This document shows positions 50,525 to 58,784 of a stretch of DNA of 64,000 nucleotides, piece after piece (the first letter of the stretch is position 1; every line of letters begins with the position of its first letter). A program made the position numbers and the translations under genes. This DNA comes from Candidatus Anaerobutyricum avicola. Its GTDB lineage: Bacteria; Bacillota; Clostridia; Lachnospirales; Lachnospiraceae. Below the pieces are notes generated by a model. That model was given only the letters and a program-made list of their open reading frames with translations, did not search any database and was not told where the DNA came from. The stretch spans positions 124,001 through 188,000 of the forward strand of contig DXGQ01000010.1 of assembly GCA_019113845.1 (NCBI GenBank). Direction: 5' to 3'.

Positions 50525-51961
50525 TTACATACTTTCATATAATTTCTCATACTCTTTGCAGGACGTATTCCAGGAATAATTCTCCTTCATGTCCCTCTCC
50601 GCGATGCCGTTCCACTCTTCCGGACGGTTCTGATACAGCGAAAGCGCCTCCCGCAGCGTCTTGCGGAGTTCCTCCACGGAGTACGCTTCAAATCCAAATC
50701 CGGTGCCCGTATGATAGCGGGGATCATACACCTGTACCGTATCCCGCAATCCTCCCGTCAGCCGGACGATTGGCACGGTACCATACCGAAATGCCATAAG
50801 CTGTGACAGACCGCACGGCTCAAACCTTGACGGCATCAGCGTCGCGTCACAGCCGGCATACATATATTTTGCCAGCGCATCGTCGTAGTCTGTGGCGAAG
50901 AAAACTTTATCCGGATATCGTGTCTTTACGCTGGAAAAGATTCCTTCATACCGTTCTTCTCCTCCGCCGAGAATGTAGAGCTGCACATCCTTCTCCAGAA
51001 AATCTGTCAGCAGCGGGACGAGAAGATCCAGGCCTTTCTGTTCTGTCAGGCGGGAAATGATGCATACCGTAAACATATTTTTATCTGCCGGAAGTCCTGT
51101 CTTCCTCTGCAGGCAGACTTTATTCTTCTTTTTCGCCTTCCGAAACGTGGTGCTGTTATAATGATACTTGATATATTCGTCCGTTGACGGGCTGTATATC
51201 TGATAATCGATCCCATTGACGATCCCACTGAGATCCTTCTCTCTGTAACGGAGCAGCTCATGAAGCCCTTCTCCGTATTCCGGCTCCTGAATCTCCCTTG
51301 CGTATGTCCGGCTCACTGTCGTCACTTTATCGGCAAAAGCGATACCGCCTTTTAACATATTTCCCTGACCGTAAAACTCCAGCCGGTCAAAGGTAAAGAA
51401 AGAGTCCGGCAGACCGGTGATATCCTTCATAGTTCCCACATCTGTCGTTCCCTGAAAGCGCATATTGTGGAGGGTCATCACCGTCCTGATGTTTTTATAG
51501 TATGGATTCTCCCCATACAACGCTTTCAGATATACCGGAATCATGCCGGTCTGCCAGTCATGGCAGTGGATAATATCCGGCTCAAACTCCAGATAAGATA
51601 ACATTTCCAGCACTGCTCTTGAAAAGAAACAGAACTTTTCGATATCCTTCCACATCTCCGTGTACGGAGTGCCCCAGGAAAAATAATGGTCACAAGCCAG
51701 AAAATAACATGGAATTCCTTCATACTCCAGTGTATTGATGGTGACCGGATGTCTCCGCCAGCCCATGTGGACCGGAAACGGCAGTGACACGGACATCTGT
51801 TTTTTCCACTTCTCATCTATACACGCATAGGCGGGAAGTACGATACGGACATCATAACCCCTTTTCTTTAATTGTTTTGGCAGAGAGCCCACCACGGCGC
51901 CAAGCCCCCCTGTCTTGATAAACGGAGCACATTCCGCTGCTGCATAGAGTATCTTTTTCAT
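50525..51961 (-). CDS. glgA: Glycogen (starch) synthase
   Basis: 478 aa from ATG at 51959-51961 (GGGAGG upstream). GT5 hallmarks: KTGGLGAVVGSLPK at residue ~16, HCHDWQTGMIPVYL (~125), ISRLTEQKGLDLL (~290), and SRFEPCGLSQLMAFRYGTVPIVRLTGGLRDTV in the nucleotide-sugar site (here split for reading: SRFEPCGLSQLMAF, TGGLRDTV). It extends alpha-1,4-glucan from ADP-glucose. No glgB, glgC or glgP lies next to it, so it is physically separated from the rest of the pathway. Confidence 0.96.
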   Translation of the reverse strand: MKKILYAAAECAPFIKTGGLGAVVGSLPKQLKKRGYDVRIVLPAYACIDEKWKKQMSVSLPFPVHMGWRRHPVTINTLEYEGIPCYFLACDHYFSWGTPYTEMWKDIEKFCFFSRAVLEMLSYLEFEPDIIHCHDWQTGMIPVYLKALYGENPYYKNIRTVMTLHNMRFQGTTDVGTMKDITGLPDSFFTFDRLEFYGQGNMLKGGIAFADKVTTVSRTYAREIQEPEYGEGLHELLRYREKDLSGIVNGIDYQIYSPSTDEYIKYHYNSTTFRKAKKKNKVCLQRKTGLPADKNMFTVCIISRLTEQKGLDLLVPLLTDFLEKDVQLYILGGGEERYEGIFSSVKTRYPDKVFFATDYDDALAKYMYAGCDATLMPSRFEPCGLSQLMAFRYGTVPIVRLTGGLRDTVQVYDPRYHTGTGFGFEAYSVEELRKTLREALSLYQNRPEEWNGIAERDMKENYSWNTSCKEYEKLYESM

Positions 51962-52095
51962 AATATCCTCCCGTCTCAGAATTCTCATGGAGTCGATCGC
52001 CGCCTTCCCCGAGGAAGCTGTTTTGCACTGCCCGGAATTCCAGATTATATTTTTACAGAAATTTTTCTAAAACAAGAAAGAGTCCTGCTTCTATT

Positions 52096-52656
52096 CTATA
52101 ACAAAATGCCCAAATGTTCTAATAAAATTTTGCATCCAAGCAAAATAAGTACGATTCCTCCGGCAATTTCGGCGAAAGATCTGTACTTTGCTCCGAAAAT
52201 GTTACCGATTTTGACACCGATCACGGACAATACAAAAGTTGTGACACCGATCAGTGCGACTGCAGGAACGATATCCACCTGCAAAAACGCAAAAGTGATG
52301 CCGACAGCCAGAGCATCGATACTGGTTGCCACCGCAAGCGGCAGCATGGCTGTCACAGAAAAAGACGCATCCAGCTCTTCCGCTTCCTCTCTCGCCTCCC
52401 GGATCATATTCACGCCGATGATCACAAGCAGTACAAATGCGATCCAGTGATCCACGCTGGTGATAAACTGACGAAAATTGACGCCCAGCAGATAACCGAT
52501 GAGCGGCATCAACGCCTGAAATCCTCCAAAATAGAGTCCTGTGACAAGAAGCTGACTTTTTTTTGCCCGCGGTACGGAAAGTCCCTTACAGATGGAAACC
52601 GCAAAGGCATCCATGGAGAGCCCGACTGCGATAACAAACAGTTCCAGTATACCCAT
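52096..52656 (-). CDS. mntP: Manganese efflux pump MntP
   Basis: 186 aa from ATG at 52654-52656 (AAGGAG seven bases upstream). Six hydrophobic segments; the conserved acidic motif is in [16 protein letters not shown] (TM1) and the repeat in [15 protein letters not shown] (TM4), as in MntP/LysE-superfamily exporters. Family role: export of excess Mn2+. Many mntP genes carry a yybP-ykoY Mn riboswitch; I do not see its conserved core in the leader here. Confidence 0.93.
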   Translation of the reverse strand: MGILELFVIAVGLSMDAFAVSICKGLSVPRAKKSQLLVTGLYFGGFQALMPLIGYLLGVNFRQFITSVDHWIAFVLLVIIGVNMIREAREEAEELDASFSVTAMLPLAVATSIDALAVGITFAFLQVDIVPAVALIGVTTFVLSVIGVKIGNIFGAKYRSFAEIAGGIVLILLGCKILLEHLGILL

Positions 52657-52700
52657 TCCTTTTCTCCTTTTCTTTTGTGATTCTTTTCTCTTCCTTTGTG

Positions 52701-52729
52701 ATAACATCTTCCTGTTATCTCTCTTGCAA
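52701..52729 (-). promoter_or_regulatory. Candidate mntP promoter, proximal
   Basis: Minus strand TTGCAA (52724-52729), 17 bp, TGTTAT (52701-52706), downstream of the terminator-like hairpin. Confidence 0.5.
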
Positions 52730-52775
52730 CAAAAGAAGGCAAGACCTGTCCGCTGCTTTACAGACAAGTCCCGCC
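52728..52775 (-). terminator. Terminator-like hairpin between the second spo0A gene and mntP
   Basis: A full 15-bp stem (52761-52775 with 52738-52752, several G-U pairs), 8-nt loop, then TTCTTTTGTT. It either ends spo0A transcription or attenuates transcripts from the promoter at 52776-52804. Confidence 0.75.
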
Positions 52776-52804
52776 ATTTTATCATAGATGAAACAGAGTT
52801 TCAA
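52776..52804 (-). promoter_or_regulatory. Candidate mntP promoter, distal
   Basis: Minus strand TTGAAA (52799-52804), 17 bp, TAAAAT (52776-52781). Its -10 directly abuts the hairpin at 52738-52775, so the transcript would start within that hairpin. Confidence 0.6.
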
Positions 52805-52887
52805 TGCTTTTATGAGAATTTTTTCCAAAAAATGTATCGTCCGCCATGAAAAATCTGGCAATTTTCCCTGAACAACGCCACCTTCTC

Positions 52888-53712
52888 TCAGGCATGCATC
52901 CGGTATTCTAACCGAAGCTTGTCCGCAATGAGAGCGATAAATTCCGAGTTCGTCGGTTTGCCTTTTCCCGCACTCACCGTGTACCCAAACAGTTCCTCCA
53001 GCACGTCGATCCTTCCCCGGTTCCAGGCCACCTCGATGGCATGGCGGATTGCCCGCTCCACACTGCTTGAAGTCGTCTTATATTTCTTTGCGATGGTAGG
53101 ATACAGAAGTTTGGTAATGTAATTTAAAAGATTGATATCGTTGACCGTCATCATGATCGCTTCCCGGATATACTGATAGCCCTTGATATGCGCCGGGATC
53201 CCGATCTCCCGGATGATACTGGTGATGTCCGCTTCCAGGCTGCTTTCCGTGTAACCGGCGGCAGAGAGCGCTCTGGTCTCCTTCTTGCCGGACGTTTCTT
53301 CCTCAACCTTTTTCTGCCGCAGCGTCTCCTCTCTGGCTGCCGCGATCTGCAGGATTCTCCTGGCAAGGTTGTCCAGACTAAACGGCTTCAATATGTAATA
53401 AGCGACACCCAGCTTGCAGGCACATTCGATCATGGACTGGTTTCCGATCGAGGAGACCACGATAAATGCCGGCGCATGCAGAAGGCTGTCATCTCCGTTT
53501 ACTTTCTCGATCACAGAAAACCCGTCCATCACCGGGAGCACCACGTCAAGCAGTACGATATCCGGCTTTCTGTTCAGGATAGCGTTACAGGCGTCCTGCC
53601 CGTTATCCACGCTGTCCATAAGATGCATGTCTTTTCTCTTCTCAAAAAAATCGGCGAATTCTTTTCTTGTGGTTTCTGAGTGGTCTGCGACTAAAATATT
53701 GATTGTTTTCAT
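52888..53712 (-). CDS. Spo0A-like response regulator, second (divergent) copy
   Basis: 274 aa from ATG at 53710-53712 (GGAGG nine bases upstream). The receiver keeps the phospho-Asp in [13 protein letters not shown] and Lys in YILKPFS, but the acidic pair reads VADHS, i.e. the second Asp is His. The C-terminal Spo0A DNA-binding domain is well preserved: [35 protein letters not shown] and [16 protein letters not shown]. It lies 21 bp after a more canonical spo0A gene, so the two are co-transcribed. Loss of the Asp could reduce Mg2+-dependent phosphorylation. No spoIVB is adjacent. Confidence 0.9.
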   Translation of the reverse strand: MKTINILVADHSETTRKEFADFFEKRKDMHLMDSVDNGQDACNAILNRKPDIVLLDVVLPVMDGFSVIEKVNGDDSLLHAPAFIVVSSIGNQSMIECACKLGVAYYILKPFSLDNLARRILQIAAAREETLRQKKVEEETSGKKETRALSAAGYTESSLEADITSIIREIGIPAHIKGYQYIREAIMMTVNDINLLNYITKLLYPTIAKKYKTTSSSVERAIRHAIEVAWNRGRIDVLEELFGYTVSAGKGKPTNSEFIALIADKLRLEYRMHA

Positions 53713-53733
53713 ATGCAAGGTCCTCCGTAACAT

Positions 53734-54555
53734 TTACTGCAGTTTATTAAAATCTATGGCATTTTTGTATTCCAGCCGGATTTTATCCGAGATCAGTGCG
53801 ATAAACTCCGAGTTGGTCGGTTTTCCCTTTCCGGACTGAATGGTGTAACCAAACAGCTCATGAATGGTGTCCATCTTTCCTCTGTTCCATGCCACTTCAA
53901 TGGCATGACGGATGGCACGCTCCACTCTGGAGGGTGTTGTCTTATGCATTTTTGCGATGGTCGGATAAAGCTGTTTTGTGATGGAATTCAGGATATCCAT
54001 GTCCGTCACCGCCATTTTTATCGAATCCCGCAGATACTGATACCCTTTGATATGGGCGGGAACACCGATCTCGTGAATAATATTTGTCACGATCACTTCC
54101 AGCCGGTATTCCTGATCTTCCTCTTCCTGCTCTTTCTCCATGGAAATCAGTTTTCCCGATTCCTCTTTCGTACATTTTCCTTCTTTCACCTGCCGGATCT
54201 TCTTCATCAGCGCCTGCTGGTCAAAGGGTTTTAGGATCACATACCATGCCCCGAGGCTCAGCGCCTCCTTTGTGATCATCTCCTGTTCCATGGCAGTCAG
54301 CACGATAAATGCCGGTTTTTTCTCCATCTCTTTATCTTTCTGTATCTCTTCGAGCACTCCGAGCCCGTCCATCTTCGGCATGATGATATCGAGGAGCACC
54401 ACATCCGGGTGTGTCCGGCGGATCATGGACACTGCGTCCACGCCATCGGAGGCGCTTCCCACGATCGTCATGTCCTGCTCTCTTGATACAATATCCTTCA
54501 GATTGTGACGGATTCTCTCGTTATCATCCGCAATTGCTACATTAATGTTTGACAT
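53734..54555 (-). CDS. spo0A: Spo0A sporulation response regulator
   Basis: 273 aa from ATG at 54553-54555 (GGAGG seven bases upstream). Receiver: [11 protein letters not shown] with the acidic pair intact, phospho-Asp in [13 protein letters not shown], Lys in VILKPFD. A charged Glu/Lys linker (residues ~125-150) leads to the sigma-like DNA-binding domain: [51 protein letters not shown]. Master regulator of entry into sporulation in Firmicutes. Its usual neighbour spoIVB is missing here; instead a second Spo0A-like gene follows. A promoter lies at 54682-54709. Confidence 0.92.
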   Translation of the reverse strand: MSNINVAIADDNERIRHNLKDIVSREQDMTIVGSASDGVDAVSMIRRTHPDVVLLDIIMPKMDGLGVLEEIQKDKEMEKKPAFIVLTAMEQEMITKEALSLGAWYVILKPFDQQALMKKIRQVKEGKCTKEESGKLISMEKEQEEEDQEYRLEVIVTNIIHEIGVPAHIKGYQYLRDSIKMAVTDMDILNSITKQLYPTIAKMHKTTPSRVERAIRHAIEVAWNRGKMDTIHELFGYTIQSGKGKPTNSEFIALISDKIRLEYKNAIDFNKLQ

Positions 54556-54651
54556 ATAACATCCTCCTGTAAATTGCAATGCTTTATACCATCTCCTCTC
54601 TTTTTATTTTATGTGACAATCTTTTTTCTATGATACTTATTATAACTTTTG

Positions 54652-54680
54652 TTGACTTTTTTGATTTTATGTGTTAAAGT
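54652..54680 (+). promoter_or_regulatory. Candidate promoter of the SSS symporter gene
   Basis: TTGACT (54652-54657), 17 bp, TAAAGT (54675-54680). It overlaps the divergent spo0A promoter region. Confidence 0.5.
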
Positions 54681-54681
54681 T

Positions 54682-54709
54682 TTTATAGTTTTTACCGTTA
54701 AAGTGTCAA
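54682..54709 (-). promoter_or_regulatory. Candidate promoter of the tandem spo0A operon
   Basis: Minus strand TTGACA (54704-54709), 16 bp, TATAAA (54682-54687). On the plus strand the -35 region reads TGTCAAA, close to a 0A box (TGTCGAA-like), so autoregulation is possible. The leader would be ~120 nt. Confidence 0.6.
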
Positions 54710-54781
54710 AGAAAAAATGTACAAAATCAGACAATGGTAAAAATAAAGAATACACATATTGTGATAGAAAGGGAAAAAGTT

Positions 54782-56314
54782 ATGAAACTCATTGTTCTGA
54801 TCATCTACTTTGCCATATTGATCGGCATCGGATTCTACTGCAGAAAGCATGCAACTGATGTGAAAGGATTTGTTCTGGGAGGCCGCTCCGTAGGTCCATG
54901 GCTGACAGCATTCGCCTACGGTACCTCCTATTTCTCTGCCGTCGTCTTCGTCGGCTATGCCGGGCAGTTCGGCTGGCGCTTCGGTATCGCCGCCACCTGG
55001 GCCGGTATCGGTAATGCGATCCTCGGCTCCCTGCTGGCCTGGATGATCCTCGGACGGCGGACGAGGGTCATGTCCCAGCATCTGGATTCCGCCACAATGC
55101 CGCAGTTCTTCGGGCAGAGGTTTCAGAGTCCTTCTTTAAAGATCGCGGCCTCCGCCATCATCTTTGTCTTCCTGATCCCGTATACAGCCTCCCTCTACAA
55201 CGGACTGTCCCGTCTGTTTGGCATGGCGTTTCATATTGATTATTCTGTCTGCATCATCATCATGGCTGTGCTGACAGGCGTCTATGTGATCGCCGGAGGA
55301 TATATGGCCACTGCGATCAATGACTTTATCCAGGGTATCATCATGCTGGTGGGCATCGTTGTCATCGTGGCGGCAGTCATCAACAGTAAAGGCGGTATGG
55401 CCGCTGCGCTGGACGGAATGGCGCGGGTGAGTGACCCGAGCGTTTCCGATACACCGGGCATCTTTGCTTCCTTCTTCGGGCCGGAACCGATGAATCTGAT
55501 GTTCGTGGTCATCCTGACCTCTCTCGGTACCTGGGGACTGCCGCAGATGGTACAGAAGTTCTACGCCATCCGGGATGAAGACTCCATCAAAAAGGGAACT
55601 TTTATCTCCACGGTCTTCGCCCTCATCGTGGCTGGCGGCTGCTATTTTCTCGGCGGATTCGGACGCCTGTTCTCCGACCAGATCGATCTTGCCGCCGGCG
55701 GTTACGATTCCATCATCCCGACCATGCTGGAGAACTTAAGCCCGGCGCTCATCGCCCTGACGGTCATCCTCGTGCTGTCCGCCTCCATGTCGACCCTCTC
55801 CTCCCTGGTCATCGCGTCAAGTTCTACATTGACGATTGATTTTATCCGGGACATTTTCTTTAAGAAAATGCGGGATGAACGGCAGGTACTGATCATCCGG
55901 GTGCTGATCGTGGTATTTATCGCCATCTCAGCGATCCTCGCCCTGATCCAGTACAGGAGCAATATCACCTTCATCGCTCAGCTGATGGGTATCTCCTGGG
56001 GAGCACTGGCAGGCGCCTTTCTGGCTCCGTTCCTCTACTCCCTTTACTGGAAACGCACCACAACGGCTGCCTGCTGGGCTTCCTTCCTGTTTGGCTGTAT
56101 TCTGATGATCGTCGACATGGCAGCCCCGGCACTGCTCCCGGCTTTCATGCGTTCACCGATCAACTGTGGCTCCATCGCCATGCTGGCCGGTCTCGTCATT
56201 GTGCCGGTTGTCAGTCTTCTCACGCCGAAACCGGATGAGAAGCTGATGGAAGAAGTGTTCTCCTGTTACAACAAGACAAACACCGTATCGCAGAAAACTG
56301 CGCTGGGTGACTGA
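54782..56314 (+). CDS. Sodium:solute symporter (SSS family)
   Basis: 510 aa from ATG at 54782-54784 (AAAGGGA upstream). About 13 hydrophobic segments; FVLGGRSVGPWLTAFAYGTS near residue 35 and VLTGVYVIAGGYMATAINDF near residue 170 are SSS motifs; GTWGLPQMVQKFYAIRDE and SASMSTLSSLVIASSS (Na+ site) support it. Family role: Na+-coupled uptake of proline, pantothenate, sugars or other solutes; the substrate cannot be assigned. Divergent from the spo0A pair, convergent with the SulP gene. Confidence 0.92.
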   Translation: MKLIVLIIYFAILIGIGFYCRKHATDVKGFVLGGRSVGPWLTAFAYGTSYFSAVVFVGYAGQFGWRFGIAATWAGIGNAILGSLLAWMILGRRTRVMSQHLDSATMPQFFGQRFQSPSLKIAASAIIFVFLIPYTASLYNGLSRLFGMAFHIDYSVCIIIMAVLTGVYVIAGGYMATAINDFIQGIIMLVGIVVIVAAVINSKGGMAAALDGMARVSDPSVSDTPGIFASFFGPEPMNLMFVVILTSLGTWGLPQMVQKFYAIRDEDSIKKGTFISTVFALIVAGGCYFLGGFGRLFSDQIDLAAGGYDSIIPTMLENLSPALIALTVILVLSASMSTLSSLVIASSSTLTIDFIRDIFFKKMRDERQVLIIRVLIVVFIAISAILALIQYRSNITFIAQLMGISWGALAGAFLAPFLYSLYWKRTTTAACWASFLFGCILMIVDMAAPALLPAFMRSPINCGSIAMLAGLVIVPVVSLLTPKPDEKLMEEVFSCYNKTNTVSQKTALGD

Positions 56315-56339
56315 TTGGAAACTACACGCGCACGCGCGT

Positions 56340-58553
56340 TCATACGCTTTCTATCGGACCATCTCCGTCACTTGTCTGATCTTTCCCTGTGGCGGAGGTG
56401 GTTTTTTCTCCGCCGCAGAGTTCCTGCAATCTCTGCATTCCTTCCGGATTCTGCTTCTGCAGTCTGCGTTCCATCCGCTCCTGCTTTTCATCCAGATGTT
56501 CCTTTACCCCCGGATGCTCGCGAAGCAGCTTATCTCTGAGAACCCGCCTTCTCCGCTCAATGAGACTCAGCACAAGAGAACTCTTCTCCCGCACTTCCGC
56601 CGGAAATTCATCGATATGCAGCTCCAGTCTCCGCAGAAGCTCATCTTCATCGAGCGGTCCCAGCGAATGCCAGAAGGAAAGTTTTTCCTCCAGACCGGCT
56701 TCAGAAAGATTCTCCACATCCGAGATCCCATGAATCTGCCCGACAACGGAGTGTACGCATTTTTCCAGCTCCCGCACCGTGTCTGTGCCGAAAGCCCAGG
56801 CAAACTCCTCGAGAGAATTCTCCTCCTCCGGGGTGAGTGCATAAAAATGTTTCCGCCGTACCATTTCTTTCTCTTCCTCCGGTATCTCCAGAGCAAACGG
56901 CTCCCGAAGTCCCAGATCGTGCAGAGCAGATAAGATCGTCCTTCGCACCATGCCCTCCTCAATGAGATGACCGGCTCCCAGCTTTCGCAGCTGTTCATTT
57001 ACATTTTCTGAATGTTCGGTCATATAAAACCGGATTCCTCTCTTTTTCAGGCTGTCAGCGATCTGCACCAGCCCGTCTGCCGCCGTGATATCTATGCTGT
57101 TGACCGCACCGGCGTCAAGGATCACCGCCTTCGTGTCTTCCCTGACCTTTCCCAAGATATCATTTTGCAGGATTTTGATGTTGGCAAAGAACAGATTCTC
57201 ACTGAAACGGTAGATGACCACCTGACTCACCGGGTAGGCAAACCGGTTCTTTTCCAGCTCATAAAAGTCTTCTTTTCCGGGGATCATCCCGAGAGCCATT
57301 CGCGGCGGATTCGTCGCTTTTAAGATCACTGCCACAAAGGACAGCAGGATACCGACGATAACACCGTATATCGTTCCCAGAAGAAGGACGGTCACACAGG
57401 CCGTCATAAAGATCAGAAACTCCTGCCGGCTCACCCGGAATAACCGGACAGCCAGATGCACTTCCACCACATTTAACAGGGCGGAGATCACGATGGCCGT
57501 CAACACCGGTACCGGAAGGTAACCGATGAATCCGGTGGCACACAGCAGAATGACTGCCAGGAAAATCCCTGCCGTCAGTGACACCGCCTGTGTCTTTCCC
57601 CCATACTGTTCATTCATGGAAGTTCTCGAGATACTTCCGTTGACAGGGCAGCAGCCAACCGCCGCCGCGGCGATATTGCCAGCCGCGCAGGCAAGAATCT
57701 CCTGCCGGTCATCCAGACGATACCCGTTTTTTGCCGCAAAATTATTTTCACTGAGCAGCGTTTCCGCCATGATGACCACAGCGACCATCAGACCTCTTCC
57801 CGCTGCCTGTGTCAGATTCACCTGGGAAAAATCCGGGAGAAAAAGCCGTGGCAGGCCATTTTCCACCTGATCAAGCAGTAAAACGCCATACTCCTGCACA
57901 TGAAACACTGCCGTCAGGATCACACCGACCACCATGACCGCCACCGCCATGGGAAACTTCGGGATCCATTTCTTCCCGAGAAGCAAAACCACGAGGGAAC
58001 AAACGCCGAGAAGAACGGAAAGCCCGTTGATATGTACCAGTGTTTCCGCCAGATGATGGAGCAACTCCGGAAGCTCCCCGGTCCCCGCTGTGCCGCCCAG
58101 AAGCTTTGGCACCTGCATGAGGATGATCGTCACAGCGATCCCGCTGATAAACCCTCCCATGACCGGCGTGGAGATAAAATCCACGATCCGGTCTGCATGG
58201 AGCAGATAAAACAGCAGCAGCCACAGTCCGGCAAACAGCGCGATCATCGGCACATACTGCATGGCGGCATCGCTCTCACCGGCGATCCCCAGAGTCGTCA
58301 GGGCAGCGCCCACGATGGCCGCGGGAGCCGCGTCCACACCGAAAATAAACTGTCTCGATGTGGAAAACAGGGCGAAGAACAGAATCGGCAGCACGGAACC
58401 ATACAGACCGTACACCGCAGGCAATCCGGCGATCTGCGCATATCCCATGGAGATCGGGATGGATACCGCGGCGATGATGATGCCGGAAAACACATCCTTC
58501 GCGAGATATTCCTTTTTATAATTTCTTAATGTAGGAAATAAAGTGATTTTCAT
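56340..58553 (-). CDS. SulP-family anion transporter with STAS domain and long C-terminal extension
   Basis: 737 aa from ATG at 58551-58553 (AAGGAG upstream). Membrane part: residues ~1-430, with VSIPISMGYAQIAGLPAVYGLY and CPVNGSISRTSMNEQYGGKT as SulP motifs. A STAS domain follows at ~440-545 (VILDAGAVNSIDITAADGL). Beyond it lie ~188 extra residues, strongly charged and helical, with REKSSLVLSLIERRRRVLRD and GVKEHLDEKQERMERRLQ; typical SulP proteins end after STAS. Substrate could be sulfate, bicarbonate or dicarboxylate. The GC-rich palindrome ACGCGCACGCGCGT lies in the short gap to the convergent SSS gene. Confidence 0.9.
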   Translation of the reverse strand: MKITLFPTLRNYKKEYLAKDVFSGIIIAAVSIPISMGYAQIAGLPAVYGLYGSVLPILFFALFSTSRQFIFGVDAAPAAIVGAALTTLGIAGESDAAMQYVPMIALFAGLWLLLFYLLHADRIVDFISTPVMGGFISGIAVTIILMQVPKLLGGTAGTGELPELLHHLAETLVHINGLSVLLGVCSLVVLLLGKKWIPKFPMAVAVMVVGVILTAVFHVQEYGVLLLDQVENGLPRLFLPDFSQVNLTQAAGRGLMVAVVIMAETLLSENNFAAKNGYRLDDRQEILACAAGNIAAAAVGCCPVNGSISRTSMNEQYGGKTQAVSLTAGIFLAVILLCATGFIGYLPVPVLTAIVISALLNVVEVHLAVRLFRVSRQEFLIFMTACVTVLLLGTIYGVIVGILLSFVAVILKATNPPRMALGMIPGKEDFYELEKNRFAYPVSQVVIYRFSENLFFANIKILQNDILGKVREDTKAVILDAGAVNSIDITAADGLVQIADSLKKRGIRFYMTEHSENVNEQLRKLGAGHLIEEGMVRRTILSALHDLGLREPFALEIPEEEKEMVRRKHFYALTPEEENSLEEFAWAFGTDTVRELEKCVHSVVGQIHGISDVENLSEAGLEEKLSFWHSLGPLDEDELLRRLELHIDEFPAEVREKSSLVLSLIERRRRVLRDKLLREHPGVKEHLDEKQERMERRLQKQNPEGMQRLQELCGGEKTTSATGKDQTSDGDGPIESV

Positions 58554-58639
58554 AAGTTCTACTCTCCTTCCGTTCCCTATCTTACCGTTTCTTCCTGAAA
58601 AATACAATAGACCTCCCAAAAAAAGAAGGTCGCGCAAAA

Positions 58640-58726
58640 AAGCTGCCATAAAAAACCAGCCTTCCCCGCAGACTACCTGAACATTTTTTCAGGGTCTGCA
58701 TGGGAAACTGTTCTTTACGGCAGCTT
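58640..58726 (-). promoter_or_regulatory. Large nested stem-loop ending in a U-run, between ligase and SulP genes
   Basis: Minus strand: outer stem AAGCTGCC/GGCAGCTT (58719-58726 with 58640-58647), then inner stems TTTCCC/GGGAA, GCAGAC/GTCTGC and CTGAA/TTCAG, ending in TTTTTT. At ~87 nt it is larger than a usual terminator. It could be the ligase terminator or a SulP leader element. A further small ACCTTC/GGGAGGT hairpin lies nearer to SulP. Confidence 0.6.
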
Positions 58727-58784
58727 ATGAATGAAAACGCATTCTTCGCCATTATACTGAAAATGAACGGGTCAGTACACTTGC

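Noticed and set aside
52657..52775. yybP-ykoY manganese riboswitch upstream of mntP
   Set aside because: The conserved core of that class could not be found; only a plain terminator-like hairpin and a short GATAAC/GTTATC stem are present.
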